A stretch of 64,000 nt of DNA from Streptomyces sp. NBC_01237 (GTDB lineage Bacteria > Actinomycetota > Actinomycetes > Streptomycetales > Streptomycetaceae): assembly GCF_035917275.1 (NCBI RefSeq), contig NZ_CP108508.1, positions 5,890,001-5,954,000 of the forward strand. The letters run 5' to 3'. This document shows, piece by piece, positions 24,873 through 33,810 of the stretch. Numbering within the stretch: position 1 is the first letter of the stretch; each line of letters starts with the position of its first letter. The notes beneath the pieces were generated by a model. The model saw only the letters and a list, made by a program, of their open reading frames with translations. It did no database searches and was not told the DNA's origin. The position numbers and the translations under genes were made by a program.

Positions 24873-25337
24873 TCAGCCGAGCGGCAGGCCCTTCAGGGGC
24901 AGGCCGCCGGTGAGGCCGCCGCCCAGGCTGTCGGTCGGGAGAGCGCCACCGATGCTGTCGGTGGGCAGGCCGCCCGCGGTCGCGGCGGTGGCCGTGCTGC
25001 CGACGAGCTCGCCCGCCTGGCCCGCGGTCTCCCCGACGGTCTTCTGGGCGGCCGGGAGGGCAACGGAACCCGCCTGGCCGACGGTCCTGCCCACGGCCGG
25101 GATGGCCGTGCCGACGAGCCGGCCGCCGGTTTCGCCCACGGCCTTGGTGCCCTGCTGCGAGGCGCTGTCCACGGTGTCGCCGAGACCGGCGCCGTCGAGC
25201 GAGGTCAGGCCGCCCAGGTCGGGGGCCGGCGGGAGCTCCGCGGCACCTGCGGCGCCGGCCGCACCGACCACGGGGGCCGCGCCCGCGGCGATCAGCAGCG
25301 CGGCACGGGCGATCCGACGGGTCAGGGGGAGGGACAT
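24873..25337 (-). CDS. Secreted Ala/Gly-rich protein, hypothetical
   Basis: This 154-residue protein has a signal peptide (basic LTRRIARAALLIAAGAAPVVG, cleavage probably near AGAAGAAE). The mature part is a low-complexity, mildly repetitive chain of VG.T / LP.DS.GG elements (TAIPAVGRTVGQAG, TKAVGETGGRLVG, PTDSIGGALPTDSLGGGL). ATG 25337 has GAAGGAG just upstream. Homologues are often mislabelled ATP-binding; no P-loop is present. It may be a cell-surface amphipathic protein. The 300 bases upstream (25338-25635) hold only its promoter region, with no gene seen. Confidence 0.72.
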   Translation of the reverse strand: MSLPLTRRIARAALLIAAGAAPVVGAAGAAGAAELPPAPDLGGLTSLDGAGLGDTVDSASQQGTKAVGETGGRLVGTAIPAVGRTVGQAGSVALPAAQKTVGETAGQAGELVGSTATAATAGGLPTDSIGGALPTDSLGGGLTGGLPLKGLPLG

Positions 25338-25635
25338 GATGCTCCTTCGACGGGAATCCAACAGACTCGGGAATCTGTCTGTCCGGTGATCGGACGCACT
25401 GACAACCGGTCCGGGGGCGGGGAAGGTTGCGGTGCGGCAAGGTAAAGAGTGAGCAATGCGTCCGATAATCCGCAGCGGAGGAACCCGGGCAAACAATGCG
25501 TGCGGCGACCGCTGGGCGAACCGTCACTTCCCTGTGGCGGCAAGGGAATCGGCCAGTGCGGCCCGTGCGGGTGAAAGCGCCGTCGGCAGGGCTGCCGGAG
25601 ACCGGCCGGATGCTTCGTACGGGTGGTCGGCCGTA

Positions 25636-26571
25636 CTACTGCGCGAGCCCGATCCTGACCTCGGCCGTGCCCGATTCCGTACGCTCTGAGCGTTCCGTCC
25701 GCCAGCCGTCGTCGGCCGTCCACACCCGGTCCGCGAAGGCGACCCGGTCGATCCGCAGGGCCTCGGCCCGCGCGACGGCCCAGTGCGCCAGCTCCCAGCC
25801 GCGCTGCGGCGCCGTGCCGCCCCCGGTCTTCGCCGCGGTGGCGGGCACGGGCACCGTGACCGACGTCGCGGCGGACGCCCCGGCGGCCCTGGCCGACGGC
25901 AGTACGTCCTTGCCGAAGGCGCTCACCAGCTCGGAACGGACCTTCGCCGCGTCGCCCGGACCGGTCGCGGTCGCCGTGGACGGGGAACAGTTCAGTGCGG
26001 TGGGCGCGCGCCCGGTCAGCGCGGCCGCCAGCAGCGCGGCGTCCGGCTCGTGCTTCGCGTACGCCTGGGGGAAACCGCTGAGCTGCACACGCTGCGCGGC
26101 CACCGTCAGCGGGAGCCTGGAATAGCCCGGGACCTCGGCGAGACGGTCGTAGAACATCCCGGCCGAGTAGACCGGGTCCATGATCTGCCGCGCGGTTCCC
26201 CAGCCCTGCGAGGGGCGCTGCTGGAAGAGCCCGAGCGAATCGCGGTCACCGTGATCGAGGTTGCGCAGCGCGGACTCCTGCAGGGCCGTCGCCAGCGCGA
26301 TGGTGACCGCGCGTTCCGGCATGCCGCGGGTGGTGCCGACCGCCGAGATGGTCGCGGCGTTGGCGGCCTGATCGGGAGTCATCTCGTACGTACGGTCCTC
26401 GCCCCGCGTCCCGTCCGCGGAGCGCACGGTGCAGTGGGGCTGCCCCTTGTTGCCGGAGACGTACTGCACGGCCAGATATCCCCCCAGGGCCACGAGCACG
26501 GCGAAGGCGGCCGTGACTCGGAAGAGGCGGCTGCGGCGGGCGGGCGTGGAGGTCCGGGGCACGGGGCCCAC
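25636..26571 (-). CDS. Membrane-anchored lytic-transglycosylase-like protein
   Basis: This 311-residue protein has one N-terminal transmembrane helix (about residues 20-40: LFRVTAAFAVLVALGGYLAV) and an extracytoplasmic domain. ALATALQESALRNLDHGDRD and SLGLFQQRPSQGWG resemble the goose-lysozyme/soluble lytic transglycosylase active region (catalytic Glu in ALQESAL). It probably acts on peptidoglycan. Relatives are sometimes called heavy-metal transporter, which the sequence does not support. It is divergent from dapE with about 50 bases between starts. Confidence 0.75.
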   Translation of the reverse strand: MGPVPRTSTPARRSRLFRVTAAFAVLVALGGYLAVQYVSGNKGQPHCTVRSADGTRGEDRTYEMTPDQAANAATISAVGTTRGMPERAVTIALATALQESALRNLDHGDRDSLGLFQQRPSQGWGTARQIMDPVYSAGMFYDRLAEVPGYSRLPLTVAAQRVQLSGFPQAYAKHEPDAALLAAALTGRAPTALNCSPSTATATGPGDAAKVRSELVSAFGKDVLPSARAAGASAATSVTVPVPATAAKTGGGTAPQRGWELAHWAVARAEALRIDRVAFADRVWTADDGWRTERSERTESGTAEVRIGLAQ

Positions 26572-26624
26572 GGTACTGGAGGGTACGACCGGGGTGGATA
26601 CCGAAGTCCCTTAGGGTCGTGGCC

Positions 26625-27704
26625 ATGGCCGAAAGCACGCTTGACCTCACCCTGGACGGACCGGCGCTCACCGCCCGGCTCGTGGACTTCCCCTCCGTCA
26701 GCGGGGAGGAGACCGAGCTGGCCGACGCGATCGAGACGGCACTGCGCGGCCTTCCCCATCTGACCGTCGACCGGTACGGGAACAACGTCGTGGCCAGGAC
26801 GCGGCTGGGGCGCGCCGAGCGGGTCGTGCTCGCCGGCCACATCGACACCGTGCCGATCGCCGACAACGTCCCGTCCCGGCTCGACGACAACGGCGTGCTG
26901 TGGGGGTGCGGAACCTCCGACATGAAGTCGGGCGTCGCCGTACAGCTGCGCATCGCCGCGACCGTCCCCGAGCCCAACCGCGACCTCACCTTCATCTTCT
27001 ACGACAACGAAGAGGTCGCCGCCCACCTCAACGGCCTCGGGCACGTGGCCGAGGCCCACCCCGACTGGCTCGACGGAGACTTCGCCGTCCTCCTGGAACC
27101 CTCCGACGGCCAGGTCGAGGGCGGCTGCCAGGGCACGCTGCGGGTCCACCTGCACACGGCGGGGGAGCGGGCCCACTCCGCGCGCAGCTGGATGGGCGCC
27201 AACGCCATCCACGCCGCGGCACCGATCCTGGACAGGCTCGCCGCGTACGAACCGCGCCGCCCGGTCATCGACGGGCTCGAATACCGCGAGGGCCTCAACG
27301 CCGTACGGATCGAGGGCGGCGTCGCCAACAACGTCATCCCGGACGCCTGCGTCGTGGTGGTCAACTACCGGTACGCCCCCGACCGCGGCGCCGAGGAAGC
27401 CCTCGCCCACGTCCATGAGGTCTTCGCGGACTGCGGAGTCACCGAGTTCACGGTCGACGACCACTCCGGTGCCGCCATGCCCGGCCTCGGCCACCCGGCG
27501 GCCCAGGCGTTCATGGCGGCCGTCGGCGGCACGGCCCAGCCCAAGTTCGGCTGGACGGACGTCTCCCGCTTCGGTGCGCTCGGCGTGCCCGCGGTGAACT
27601 ACGGCCCCGGCGACCCGCTCCTCGCCCACAAGCGCGACGAACACGTCGTGGCCGAGCGGATCACCCACTGCGAGGAACGCCTCCGCTCCTGGCTCACCAG
27701 CTGA
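26625..27704 (+). CDS. dapE: Succinyl-diaminopimelate desuccinylase
   Basis: This 359-residue M20-family di-zinc amidohydrolase releases LL-diaminopimelate from its N-succinyl form in the lysine/peptidoglycan pathway. Motifs are LAGHIDTVPIADN (zinc His and catalytic Asp), GCGTSDMKSG (bridging Asp), YDNEEVA (catalytic Glu), ERAHSARSWMG and the C-terminal HKRDEHV. ATG 26625 is preferred over GTG 26619; TAGGGT about eight bases upstream suggests a leaderless message. dapC is nearby. The actinobacterial order dapE-LOG-folP2 is kept. Confidence 0.94.
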   Translation: MAESTLDLTLDGPALTARLVDFPSVSGEETELADAIETALRGLPHLTVDRYGNNVVARTRLGRAERVVLAGHIDTVPIADNVPSRLDDNGVLWGCGTSDMKSGVAVQLRIAATVPEPNRDLTFIFYDNEEVAAHLNGLGHVAEAHPDWLDGDFAVLLEPSDGQVEGGCQGTLRVHLHTAGERAHSARSWMGANAIHAAAPILDRLAAYEPRRPVIDGLEYREGLNAVRIEGGVANNVIPDACVVVVNYRYAPDRGAEEALAHVHEVFADCGVTEFTVDDHSGAAMPGLGHPAAQAFMAAVGGTAQPKFGWTDVSRFGALGVPAVNYGPGDPLLAHKRDEHVVAERITHCEERLRSWLTS

Positions 27705-27787
27705 CTCATGGGCTTCCCCCGGTCTTCACCTCCGTCGATCTACGCTGGCCCGACAAGCACATCGCAGGTCGGCGGAGGGAGCAGGTC

Positions 27788-28573
27788 ATGGGCAACCCCG
27801 AGGATGCACGCAACGCACAGGGCGCGGAGGTTCCCGAGGGCGCGATCAGGCCCGAGGAACAGCGCATGGGCCCGGTACTGCGTCGCAGGGACCAGGTGCA
27901 GCCCGGCACGACCGATCAGCGGCTGCTGGACTCCGAGGGCGATTCCGAGTGGGTGCACACCGACCCCTGGCGGGTGATGCGTATCCAGTCGGAGTTCGTC
28001 GAGGGGTTCGGCGCCCTGGCCGAGCTGCCGAGTGCCATCAGTGTCTTCGGCTCGGCCCGCACACCGGTCGGCACGCCGGACTACGAGGCGGGCGTACGGA
28101 TCGGCCGGGCGCTCGTCGAGGCGGGCTTCGCGGTGATCACGGGCGGCGGCCCCGGGGCGATGGAGGCGGCGAACAAGGGGGCACGGGAGGCCAAGGGCGT
28201 CTCGGTCGGCCTCGGCATCGAGCTGCCGTTCGAGTCCGGCCTCAACCCGCACGTCGACATCGGCGTCAACTTCCGCTACTTCTTCGTCCGCAAGACGATG
28301 TTCGTGAAGTACGCCCAGGGCTTCGTGGTCCTGCCCGGCGGCCTCGGCACGCTGGACGAACTCTTCGAGGCGCTGACCCTGGTCCAGACGGGCAAGGTGA
28401 CCCGCTTCCCTATCGTGCTCTTCGGCTCGGCGTACTGGAGCGGCCTCGTCGACTGGCTGCGGGACACCGTGGTGGCGCAGGGCAAGGCGTCCGAGAAGGA
28501 CCTGCTGCTCTTCCATGTCACGGACGACGTGGAGGAGGCGGTCAGGCTGGTGACCAAGGAGGTCGGCAGGTAG
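27788..28573 (+). CDS. LOG family (TIGR00730) Rossmann-fold protein
   Basis: This 261-residue protein has the LOG-family signatures GGGPGAMEAANKGA and PGGLGTLDELFEALT (the PGGxGTxxE motif) around a Rossmann core (SVFGSARTP). The family hydrolyses nucleoside 5'-monophosphates, releasing bases such as cytokinins. ATG 27788 is preceded by GGAGGGAGCAGG. It lies between dapE and folP2, matching Rv1205 in M. tuberculosis, where the gene is linked to cytokinin production. The role in this organism is inferred. Confidence 0.9.
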   Translation: MGNPEDARNAQGAEVPEGAIRPEEQRMGPVLRRRDQVQPGTTDQRLLDSEGDSEWVHTDPWRVMRIQSEFVEGFGALAELPSAISVFGSARTPVGTPDYEAGVRIGRALVEAGFAVITGGGPGAMEAANKGAREAKGVSVGLGIELPFESGLNPHVDIGVNFRYFFVRKTMFVKYAQGFVVLPGGLGTLDELFEALTLVQTGKVTRFPIVLFGSAYWSGLVDWLRDTVVAQGKASEKDLLLFHVTDDVEEAVRLVTKEVGR

Positions 28574-28602
28574 GGCCGTCGCCCGCACCGGCCCGGATCG
28601 GC

Positions 28603-28641
28603 CCGGTCCGGATCGAGCAGAACCGGACTGATCCGGACCGG
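28603..28641. terminator. 12-bp hairpin between convergent genes
   Basis: Arms CCGGTCCGGATC (28603-28614) and GATCCGGACCGG (28630-28641) enclose a 15-base loop between the LOG gene and folP. They lie in a region of repeated GGATCCGG-like words. Confidence 0.65.
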
Positions 28642-28751
28642 ACCGCCCCCGGATCCGGCGGCGGTCCGGGGGCGGCGTCCCGCCCCCGGACCCGCTCCAC
28701 TCCTGCGCTCCACCCCTCCGTGCCACGCCGGCCCCGCCGCCACGCGAACTC

Positions 28752-29624
28752 CTACGCCAGCCCCCTGCGCGCCACCGCCGGGGCCCGCAGCCCCGCGATC
28801 GACGCCACCATGTCCAGCACCTGCCGCGTCTCCGCCACCTCGTGCACCCGGTACACCCGCGCGCCCAGCCACGCCGACACGGCCGTCGTCGCCAGGGTGC
28901 CGATCACGCGTTCCTTGACCGGGCGGTCGAGGGTCTCCCCGACGAAGTCCTTGTTGGACAGCGAGACGAGCACCGGCCACCCGGTCTCCGCCATCTCGCC
29001 GAGCCGCCGTGTCGCCTCCAGCGAGTGCCGGGTGTTCTTCCCGAAGTCATGACCGGGGTCGATCATGATCCCGTCCGTCCGCACCCCCAGCTCCACGGCC
29101 CGCTCGGCCAGTCCCACCGTCACCCGCAGGATGTCCGCCATCACGTCCTCGTACGCGACGCGGTGCGGACGGGTCCGCGGCTCGGCGCCGCCCGCGTGCG
29201 TGCACACCAGGCCCGCCCCGTACCGCGCGGCGACCTCCGCCAGTTTCGGGTCGACCCCGCCCCACGCGTCGTTCAGCAGGTCCGCGCCCGCCTCGCAGAC
29301 CGCCGCGCCCACCTCGTGGCGCCAGGTGTCCACACTGATCACCACGTCCGGGTGGCGGCGGCGGACCTCGGCCACGAACCCGACCGTACGGCGGGCCTCC
29401 TCCTCGGCCGTCACCTCCGCGCCGGGACCGGCCTTCACCCCGCCGATGTCGATGATCGCGGCGCCCTCGGCGACCGCCTGCTCGACCCGGGCGAGCGCGG
29501 GCTCGTCCCGGAACGTCGCGCCCTGGTCGTAGAAGGAGTCCGGGGTCCGGTTCACGATCGCCATGATCACCGGCTCGTGCGGCCCGAATTCCCGCCGTCC
29601 GAGCCTCAGTGCACCGCTTCGCAT
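28752..29624 (-). CDS. folP: Dihydropteroate synthase paralogue (folP2 type)
   Basis: This 290-residue TIM-barrel protein of the DHPS family starts at ATG 29624, with GAGGAGGA upstream. It has MAIVNRTPDSFYDQG in place of the usual MG(I/V)LNVTPDSFSDGG, and IDIGGVKAGPG in place of the pterin/pABA loop (GGESTRPG). Later motifs IDPGHDFGK, SLSNKDFVGETL and RVHEVAETRQ keep the Lys, Arg and His. The changes match the mycobacterial FolP2 class, reported not to make dihydropteroate, so folate synthesis here is doubtful. Its position next to LOG and DivIVA-like genes matches that class. Confidence 0.88.
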   Translation of the reverse strand: MRSGALRLGRREFGPHEPVIMAIVNRTPDSFYDQGATFRDEPALARVEQAVAEGAAIIDIGGVKAGPGAEVTAEEEARRTVGFVAEVRRRHPDVVISVDTWRHEVGAAVCEAGADLLNDAWGGVDPKLAEVAARYGAGLVCTHAGGAEPRTRPHRVAYEDVMADILRVTVGLAERAVELGVRTDGIMIDPGHDFGKNTRHSLEATRRLGEMAETGWPVLVSLSNKDFVGETLDRPVKERVIGTLATTAVSAWLGARVYRVHEVAETRQVLDMVASIAGLRAPAVARRGLA

Positions 29625-29721
29625 CCCGTGTTTCCTCCTCAGTAGGTCGCCTGCGACCCTAACCGTCGGTGCCGCATGGCACGATCGGACCCGGACAGGA
29701 TTCCGCCCCGGGGAGATGCTC

Positions 29722-30111
29722 GTGTTCTGGTTCTTGCTGCTCACCATGGTCGTGGTGGTCGCCGCGGTCACCCTCGCGGTGGTCGGCGGCGGTGGAAGCC
29801 CGGTGCTCCAGGACGCGCCGCCCGAACGGCTGACCGACCCGCTGCCCGCGACGCGCCCGGTCGGCCGGGCGGATGTCGAGGCGCTGCGCCTGCCGATGGC
29901 CCCCCGCGGCTACCGGATGGCGGATGTCGACGAGGCGCTCGACCGGCTCGGCGCCGAGCTGGCCGAGCGGGACTCCCGGATCGCCGAGCTGGAGTCGGCC
30001 CTGGCCGGAGCCCGGTCCGCCGCGACGGGCGGTCCCGATCTGTTCAAGAGGCCCGGCGAGCCGCTGAGCCAGGACCCGGGACCGTACCGGGACGAGGAGG
30101 ACGAGCGATGA
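29722..30111 (+). CDS. DivIVA-domain-containing membrane protein
   Basis: This 129-residue protein has an N-terminal transmembrane helix (FWFLLLTMVVVVAAVTLAVV). After a linker comes a DivIVA-like helical motif (LRLPMAPRGYRMADVDEALDRLGAELAERDSRIAELESAL) and a charged tail. GTG 29722 is chosen because GGGGAG lies 7 bases upstream, whereas ATG 29716 would be too close to it. Its stop overlaps the start of the glycosylase gene (ATGA). It corresponds in position to Rv1209. It may bind membrane curvature or septal sites; this is inference from the motif. Confidence 0.82.
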   Translation: MFWFLLLTMVVVVAAVTLAVVGGGGSPVLQDAPPERLTDPLPATRPVGRADVEALRLPMAPRGYRMADVDEALDRLGAELAERDSRIAELESALAGARSAATGGPDLFKRPGEPLSQDPGPYRDEEDER

Positions 30112-30695
30112 GCGGTGGAGCCGAACCGGCCCCGGACGGCGGCCTGCGCTGCCCCTGGGGGCTGTCCACGGAGGACTACCTGACCTACCACGACACCGAG
30201 TGGGGCCGCCCGGTCCACGGCGACGACGCGCTCTTCGAGCGGCTCTGCCTGGAGGCGTTCCAGTCCGGTCTGTCGTGGCTGACGATCCTGCGCCGCCGTG
30301 AGGGCTTCCGCGCCGCCTTCGCCGGGTTCAGCATTCCCGCGGTGGCCGCGTTCACCGACACCGACCGCGAACGGCTCCTCGCCGACGCCGGCATCATCCG
30401 CAACCGCGCCAAGATCGACGCGACCCTCGCCAACGCGAAGGTGCTGGCCGGCTGGCCGGCCGGGGAGCTGGACGCGCTGATCTGGTCGTACGCCCCCGAT
30501 CCGGCGGGCCGGCCCGTACCGCGCGTGCTGGGGGACGTCGCGGCGGTCACATCGGAGTCCACGGCGCTCGCCAAGGAGCTGAAGAAGCGCTCCATCCGCT
30601 TCGTGGGTCCCACGACCGCGTACGCCCTGATGCAGGCGTGCGGCCTGGTCGACGACCACCTCGCCGACTGTGTGGCCCGCGGGGCCCGTCCGTAG
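30108..30695 (+). CDS. tag: DNA-3-methyladenine glycosylase I
   Basis: This 195-residue base-excision repair enzyme removes 3-methyladenine from alkylated DNA. Family features are CPWGLSTEDYLTYHDTEWGRPVHGDDALFERLCLEAFQSGLSWLTIL, RNRAKIDATLANAK and GPTTAYALMQACGLVDDHL. The zinc ligands of E. coli TagI are partly present (early CPW Cys, HDTEWG His, C-terminal His/Cys). The ATG at 30108 overlaps the preceding stop. It matches tagA (Rv1210) in the mycobacterial gene order. Confidence 0.93.
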   Translation: MSGGAEPAPDGGLRCPWGLSTEDYLTYHDTEWGRPVHGDDALFERLCLEAFQSGLSWLTILRRREGFRAAFAGFSIPAVAAFTDTDRERLLADAGIIRNRAKIDATLANAKVLAGWPAGELDALIWSYAPDPAGRPVPRVLGDVAAVTSESTALAKELKKRSIRFVGPTTAYALMQACGLVDDHLADCVARGARP

Positions 30696-30737
30696 GCCCT
30701 CGGGGGCCGCGAGCGCCCCTCGAGGGCCCGTAGCCGC

Positions 30738-31550
30738 CTACTTGCCGAGGTACTTCGGCTTCCGCTTGGCCAGGAACGCCTCCACCGCGATGGTGTGGTC
30801 CTGCGACGCGCCCGCCTTCGTCTGGAGTTCGTCCTCCTTCTCCAGCGTCTCGGCGAGCGTGTGCCCCGCGCCGTACGCCATGGACGCCTTCAGCGCCGCG
30901 TACGCCACGGTCGGGCCCTCGGCCAGGGTGCGGGCCACGGCCGCGGCCTCCTCGGCGAGCTCGGCGGCGGGCACCACCCGGTTCGCGATACCCAGCTCGT
31001 ACGCGTCCTGCGCCGAGATCGACCGCGGGAAGAACAGCAGGTCGGCGGCGCGGCTCCGGCCGATCAGCCGGGGCAGCGTCCAGGACACGCCCGAGTCGGC
31101 GGTCAGCGCGACGCCCGCGAAGGACGTGTTGAACGACGCGGTGTCGGCGACCACCCGGTAGTCGGCCGCCAGCGCGAATCCGAATCCCGCGCCCGCCGCG
31201 ACGCCGTTGACCCCGGCGACCACGGGCTTCTCCATCTCCGTGATCGCCCGCACCACCGGGTTGTAGTGCTCCCGCACGGTGCTCAGCGCATTGCCGCCGC
31301 CCGCCTCGCGGGTGGCCGTCAGCGTGGCGACATGCTCCTTGAGGTCCTGGCCCACGCAGAAGGCGCGCCCGGTCGCGGTGAGCAGAACCGCGCGCACGGC
31401 CGTGTCGGCCGCCGCGTCCCGCAGTGCGTCCCGCAGCGCGACCTTGGCCTCGGTGTTCATGGCGTTCATCGCGTCGGGACGGTTGATCGTGATCGTCGCG
31501 AGACCTTCGTCCACTGCGTAGAGCACGGTGTTCGCCATGTCGTCGGCCAT
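30738..31550 (-). CDS. Enoyl-CoA hydratase/isomerase family protein
   Basis: This 270-residue crotonase-fold enzyme has the oxyanion segments GRAFCVGQDL and VAGVNGVAAGAGFGFALAADYRVV and the trimer segment PRSISAQDAYELGIANRVVP. At the usual second acidic position, ALTADSGVSWTLPRLIGR carries Asp, as in PaaG-type isomerases rather than standard hydratases. It probably acts on an aromatic- or fatty-acid-derived enoyl-CoA. ATG 31550 has AAGGGG 8 bases upstream. It is convergent with tag. Confidence 0.88.
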   Translation of the reverse strand: MADDMANTVLYAVDEGLATITINRPDAMNAMNTEAKVALRDALRDAAADTAVRAVLLTATGRAFCVGQDLKEHVATLTATREAGGGNALSTVREHYNPVVRAITEMEKPVVAGVNGVAAGAGFGFALAADYRVVADTASFNTSFAGVALTADSGVSWTLPRLIGRSRAADLLFFPRSISAQDAYELGIANRVVPAAELAEEAAAVARTLAEGPTVAYAALKASMAYGAGHTLAETLEKEDELQTKAGASQDHTIAVEAFLAKRKPKYLGK

Positions 31551-31864
31551 TGCGGTGTCCCCTTACGGCTCGGCATCGTTGCCACTGCAGGCAAGCATGG
31601 CCGACTCGGGGCGGGGCGGGTATGTGACCTGCGTCTAACAATTGCCCCTCACCTGGGGGCGCAGGGCGGCGCAGTATCGCAGCCGGATCGCCGAATTGGG
31701 TGGTTTTGCGTGAGCGCGTTGCGCAAGCGATGCCGACCGATGTTGGTCATCAGGGTCTGTGATGCGGGATAATGGTGGGGAAGCAATGTGTTCGATGCCG
31801 GTGAGGCAGCGCCTGTCATGGGGCCGCCGGTTGCGATGAGCTGGTTTCAGGAAGGGGAACGAGC
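31551..31864. other. Intergenic region with promoter of the DUF3117 gene
   Basis: No gene is seen in these 314 bases. They separate the divergent hydratase and DUF3117 starts. A GATAAT box (31768-31773), with TTGGTC about 19 bases upstream, is the best promoter candidate for the DUF3117 gene. GGAAGGGG before 31865 is its ribosome site. Confidence 0.45.
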
Positions 31865-32032
31865 ATGGCGGCCATGAAGCCGCGGACGGGCGACGGCCCG
31901 CTCGAGGTGACAAAGGAGGGGCGGGGCATCGTCATGCGCGTTCCGCTCGAAGGCGGCGGTCGGCTTGTTGTCGAGCTGACTCCGGACGAGGCCGATGCCC
32001 TCGGCGATGCGCTGAAGAAGGTCGTCGGCTGA
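31865..32032 (+). CDS. DUF3117 small conserved protein
   Basis: This 55-residue protein starts MAAMKPRTGDGPLEVTKEGR and ends ELTPDEADALGDALKKVVG. It matches the DUF3117 family, conserved across actinobacteria (Rv1211 in M. tuberculosis, also next to tagA). It is very short, acidic/basic balanced, with no membrane segment. The start has GGAAGGGG upstream and the gene ends at a strong hairpin. Its function is unknown. Confidence 0.88.
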   Translation: MAAMKPRTGDGPLEVTKEGRGIVMRVPLEGGGRLVVELTPDEADALGDALKKVVG

Positions 32033-32052
32033 CGCGGAACGCCCACACGCGA

Positions 32053-32089
32053 CCACTGCCCCGGCACGGATACCGTGCCGGGGCAGTGG
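32053..32089 (+). terminator. 17-bp hairpin terminator after DUF3117
   Basis: Perfect arms 32053-32069 and 32073-32089 enclose a 3-base loop, 20 bases past the DUF3117 stop, before the convergent O-methyltransferase gene. Confidence 0.85.
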
Positions 32090-32201
32090 CGCGTTCGGGG
32101 GGATGACCGGCGGATACGTGAACGGGCCGGGCGAAGGGTGTGGCACGGGTGCGCCTGGTGGCGCGCGCCGGATGCGGCGGGCGGAACGAGCGGAACGGCC
32201 G

Positions 32202-32867
32202 TCAGCCGCGACGGACCGCGCAGAGCAGGCCGTCACCGACCGGCAGCAGCGTCGACATCAGCTCCTGGCTCTCCCGCACGGCGCGCAGCAGCTCGCGCAG
32301 GCGCAGCACCTCGGCGGGCTGAGCGGCGGAATCGACCGTGCGGCCGTCCGCGAAAACGCCCTCGAAACAGACCAGTCCGCCCGGTCTCAGCAGGCGCAAC
32401 GATTCAGCGAGGCAGTCCAGGCTCTCCAGCCTGTCGCCGTCGCAGAAGACGAGGTCGTACCCGCCGTCCGCGAGCCTGGGCAGGACGTCCAGGGCGCGCC
32501 CGGGGATGAACCGGGCCCGGTTCGCGGCGAAGCCCGCCGCGCGGAAGGCCTCGCGGGCGAACTGCTGGCGTTCCGGTTCCGGATCGACCGTGGTCAGTAC
32601 GCCGTCCGGGCGCATTCCGTGCAGCAGATGGATGCCGGACACGCCTGTTCCCGTCCCGATCTCCGCCACCGCTTTGGCGTCCACGGCGGCAGCGAGCAGG
32701 CGCAGCGCGGAACCGGTGCCTGGGGACACCGAGCGCAGCCCTGCCTCGCGGGCCCGCTCCCGGGCCCAGCGCAGTGCTTCGTCCTCGGCGACAAAGGCGT
32801 CGGCGAACGCCCAGCTCGTCTGCCGGTTGGCGGTAATGACCCTCTCCTGACCCCGTAGTTGGCGCAA
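32202..32867 (-). CDS. O-methyltransferase
   Basis: This is a class I SAM-dependent methyltransferase of the catechol-O-methyltransferase (Methyltransf_24/3) group: SAM loop [16 protein letters not shown], acidic [18 protein letters not shown] and [15 protein letters not shown]. It corresponds to Rv1220c, which also sits divergently from sigE. The longest frame uses TTG 32867, which has no ribosome site. An ATT codon at 32837 has AGGAG six bases upstream and gives [13 protein letters not shown] as the N-terminus, so the real start may be ATT and the protein 211 rather than 221 residues. The acceptor substrate is unknown. Confidence 0.88.
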   Translation of the reverse strand: MRQLRGQERVITANRQTSWAFADAFVAEDEALRWARERAREAGLRSVSPGTGSALRLLAAAVDAKAVAEIGTGTGVSGIHLLHGMRPDGVLTTVDPEPERQQFAREAFRAAGFAANRARFIPGRALDVLPRLADGGYDLVFCDGDRLESLDCLAESLRLLRPGGLVCFEGVFADGRTVDSAAQPAEVLRLRELLRAVRESQELMSTLLPVGDGLLCAVRRG

Positions 32868-33048
32868 CGGTGACTGTATCCGCTGGACCCGGGAACCCGC
32901 AGATGGGACCGGGCGTTGTGCAAGGACAGGGGAAAGCGCAGCGAACGGGCCCGCGGATCGGGCCCGCGACCGTGCGCCGGCAGTTCCCGGGCGACGCCCG
33001 GCCCCAGCAGGAAAAAAGGCTTATCCGGAGCTAACGGGCGAGGTGGCT

Positions 33049-33810
33049 ATGGTAGGGGCTCCACTGGACACCACCAGAGCCGATAGGGGAGGTGCGGCTG
33101 CGCCTGTGGATCGGAGAGGGGTGCTGCGGCGCCTTCTCGGGTCGGCGGGTGAGCCGAAATCCGTGACCAACATTGCTGACCGTTCTTCCAACGACTCCGC
33201 AACGACCGCGACCTTCGCCTCAGATGCGGACTCTCAGGCGTGGACCCCGCCCTCATGGGAAGAGATCGTCAGCACGCACAGCGGACGTGTGTACCGCCTT
33301 GCCTACCGGCTGACGGGCAACCAGCACGATGCCGAGGACCTCACCCAGGAAGTTTTCGTCCGGGTGTTCCGTTCCCTGTCGACCTACACCCCCGGCACGT
33401 TCGAGGGCTGGCTGCACCGCATCACCACCAATCTCTTCCTGGACATGGTCCGCCGTAAGCAGCGGATCCGTTTCGACTCGCTGGGCGACGACGCCGCCGA
33501 GCGGCTCCCGAGCCGCGAGCCGTCCCCGCAGCAGGTCTTCAACGACACCCATTTCGACGCCGACGTGCAGCAGGCCCTGGACACCCTCGCGCCCGAATTC
33601 CGCGCGGCAGTGGTGCTCTGCGACATCGAGGGGCTCAGCTACGAGGAGATCGCCGCGACCCTGGGCGTGAAGCTCGGCACCGTGCGCAGCCGTATCCACC
33701 GCGGTCGCTCGCACCTGCGCAAGGCGCTCAAGCACCGTTCGCCCGAGGCCCGCGCCGAGCAGCGCTCCCTGGCGGACGCGGTCCTGGCAGGGGAGGTCGG
33801 ATCGGCGTGA
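33049..33810 (+). CDS. sigE: ECF RNA polymerase sigma factor SigE
   Basis: This 253-residue ECF sigma factor has region 2 ([35 protein letters not shown], then [22 protein letters not shown]) and region 4 ([51 protein letters not shown]). An N-terminal extension of about 80 residues is present. ATG 33049 has GAGG five bases upstream; GTG 33043 is an alternative. GTGA overlap couples it to the anti-sigma gene. By synteny it is the orthologue of mycobacterial SigE (cell-envelope stress), not of the S. coelicolor cell-wall sigma-E. Confidence 0.93.
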   Translation: MVGAPLDTTRADRGGAAAPVDRRGVLRRLLGSAGEPKSVTNIADRSSNDSATTATFASDADSQAWTPPSWEEIVSTHSGRVYRLAYRLTGNQHDAEDLTQEVFVRVFRSLSTYTPGTFEGWLHRITTNLFLDMVRRKQRIRFDSLGDDAAERLPSREPSPQQVFNDTHFDADVQQALDTLAPEFRAAVVLCDIEGLSYEEIAATLGVKLGTVRSRIHRGRSHLRKALKHRSPEARAEQRSLADAVLAGEVGSA

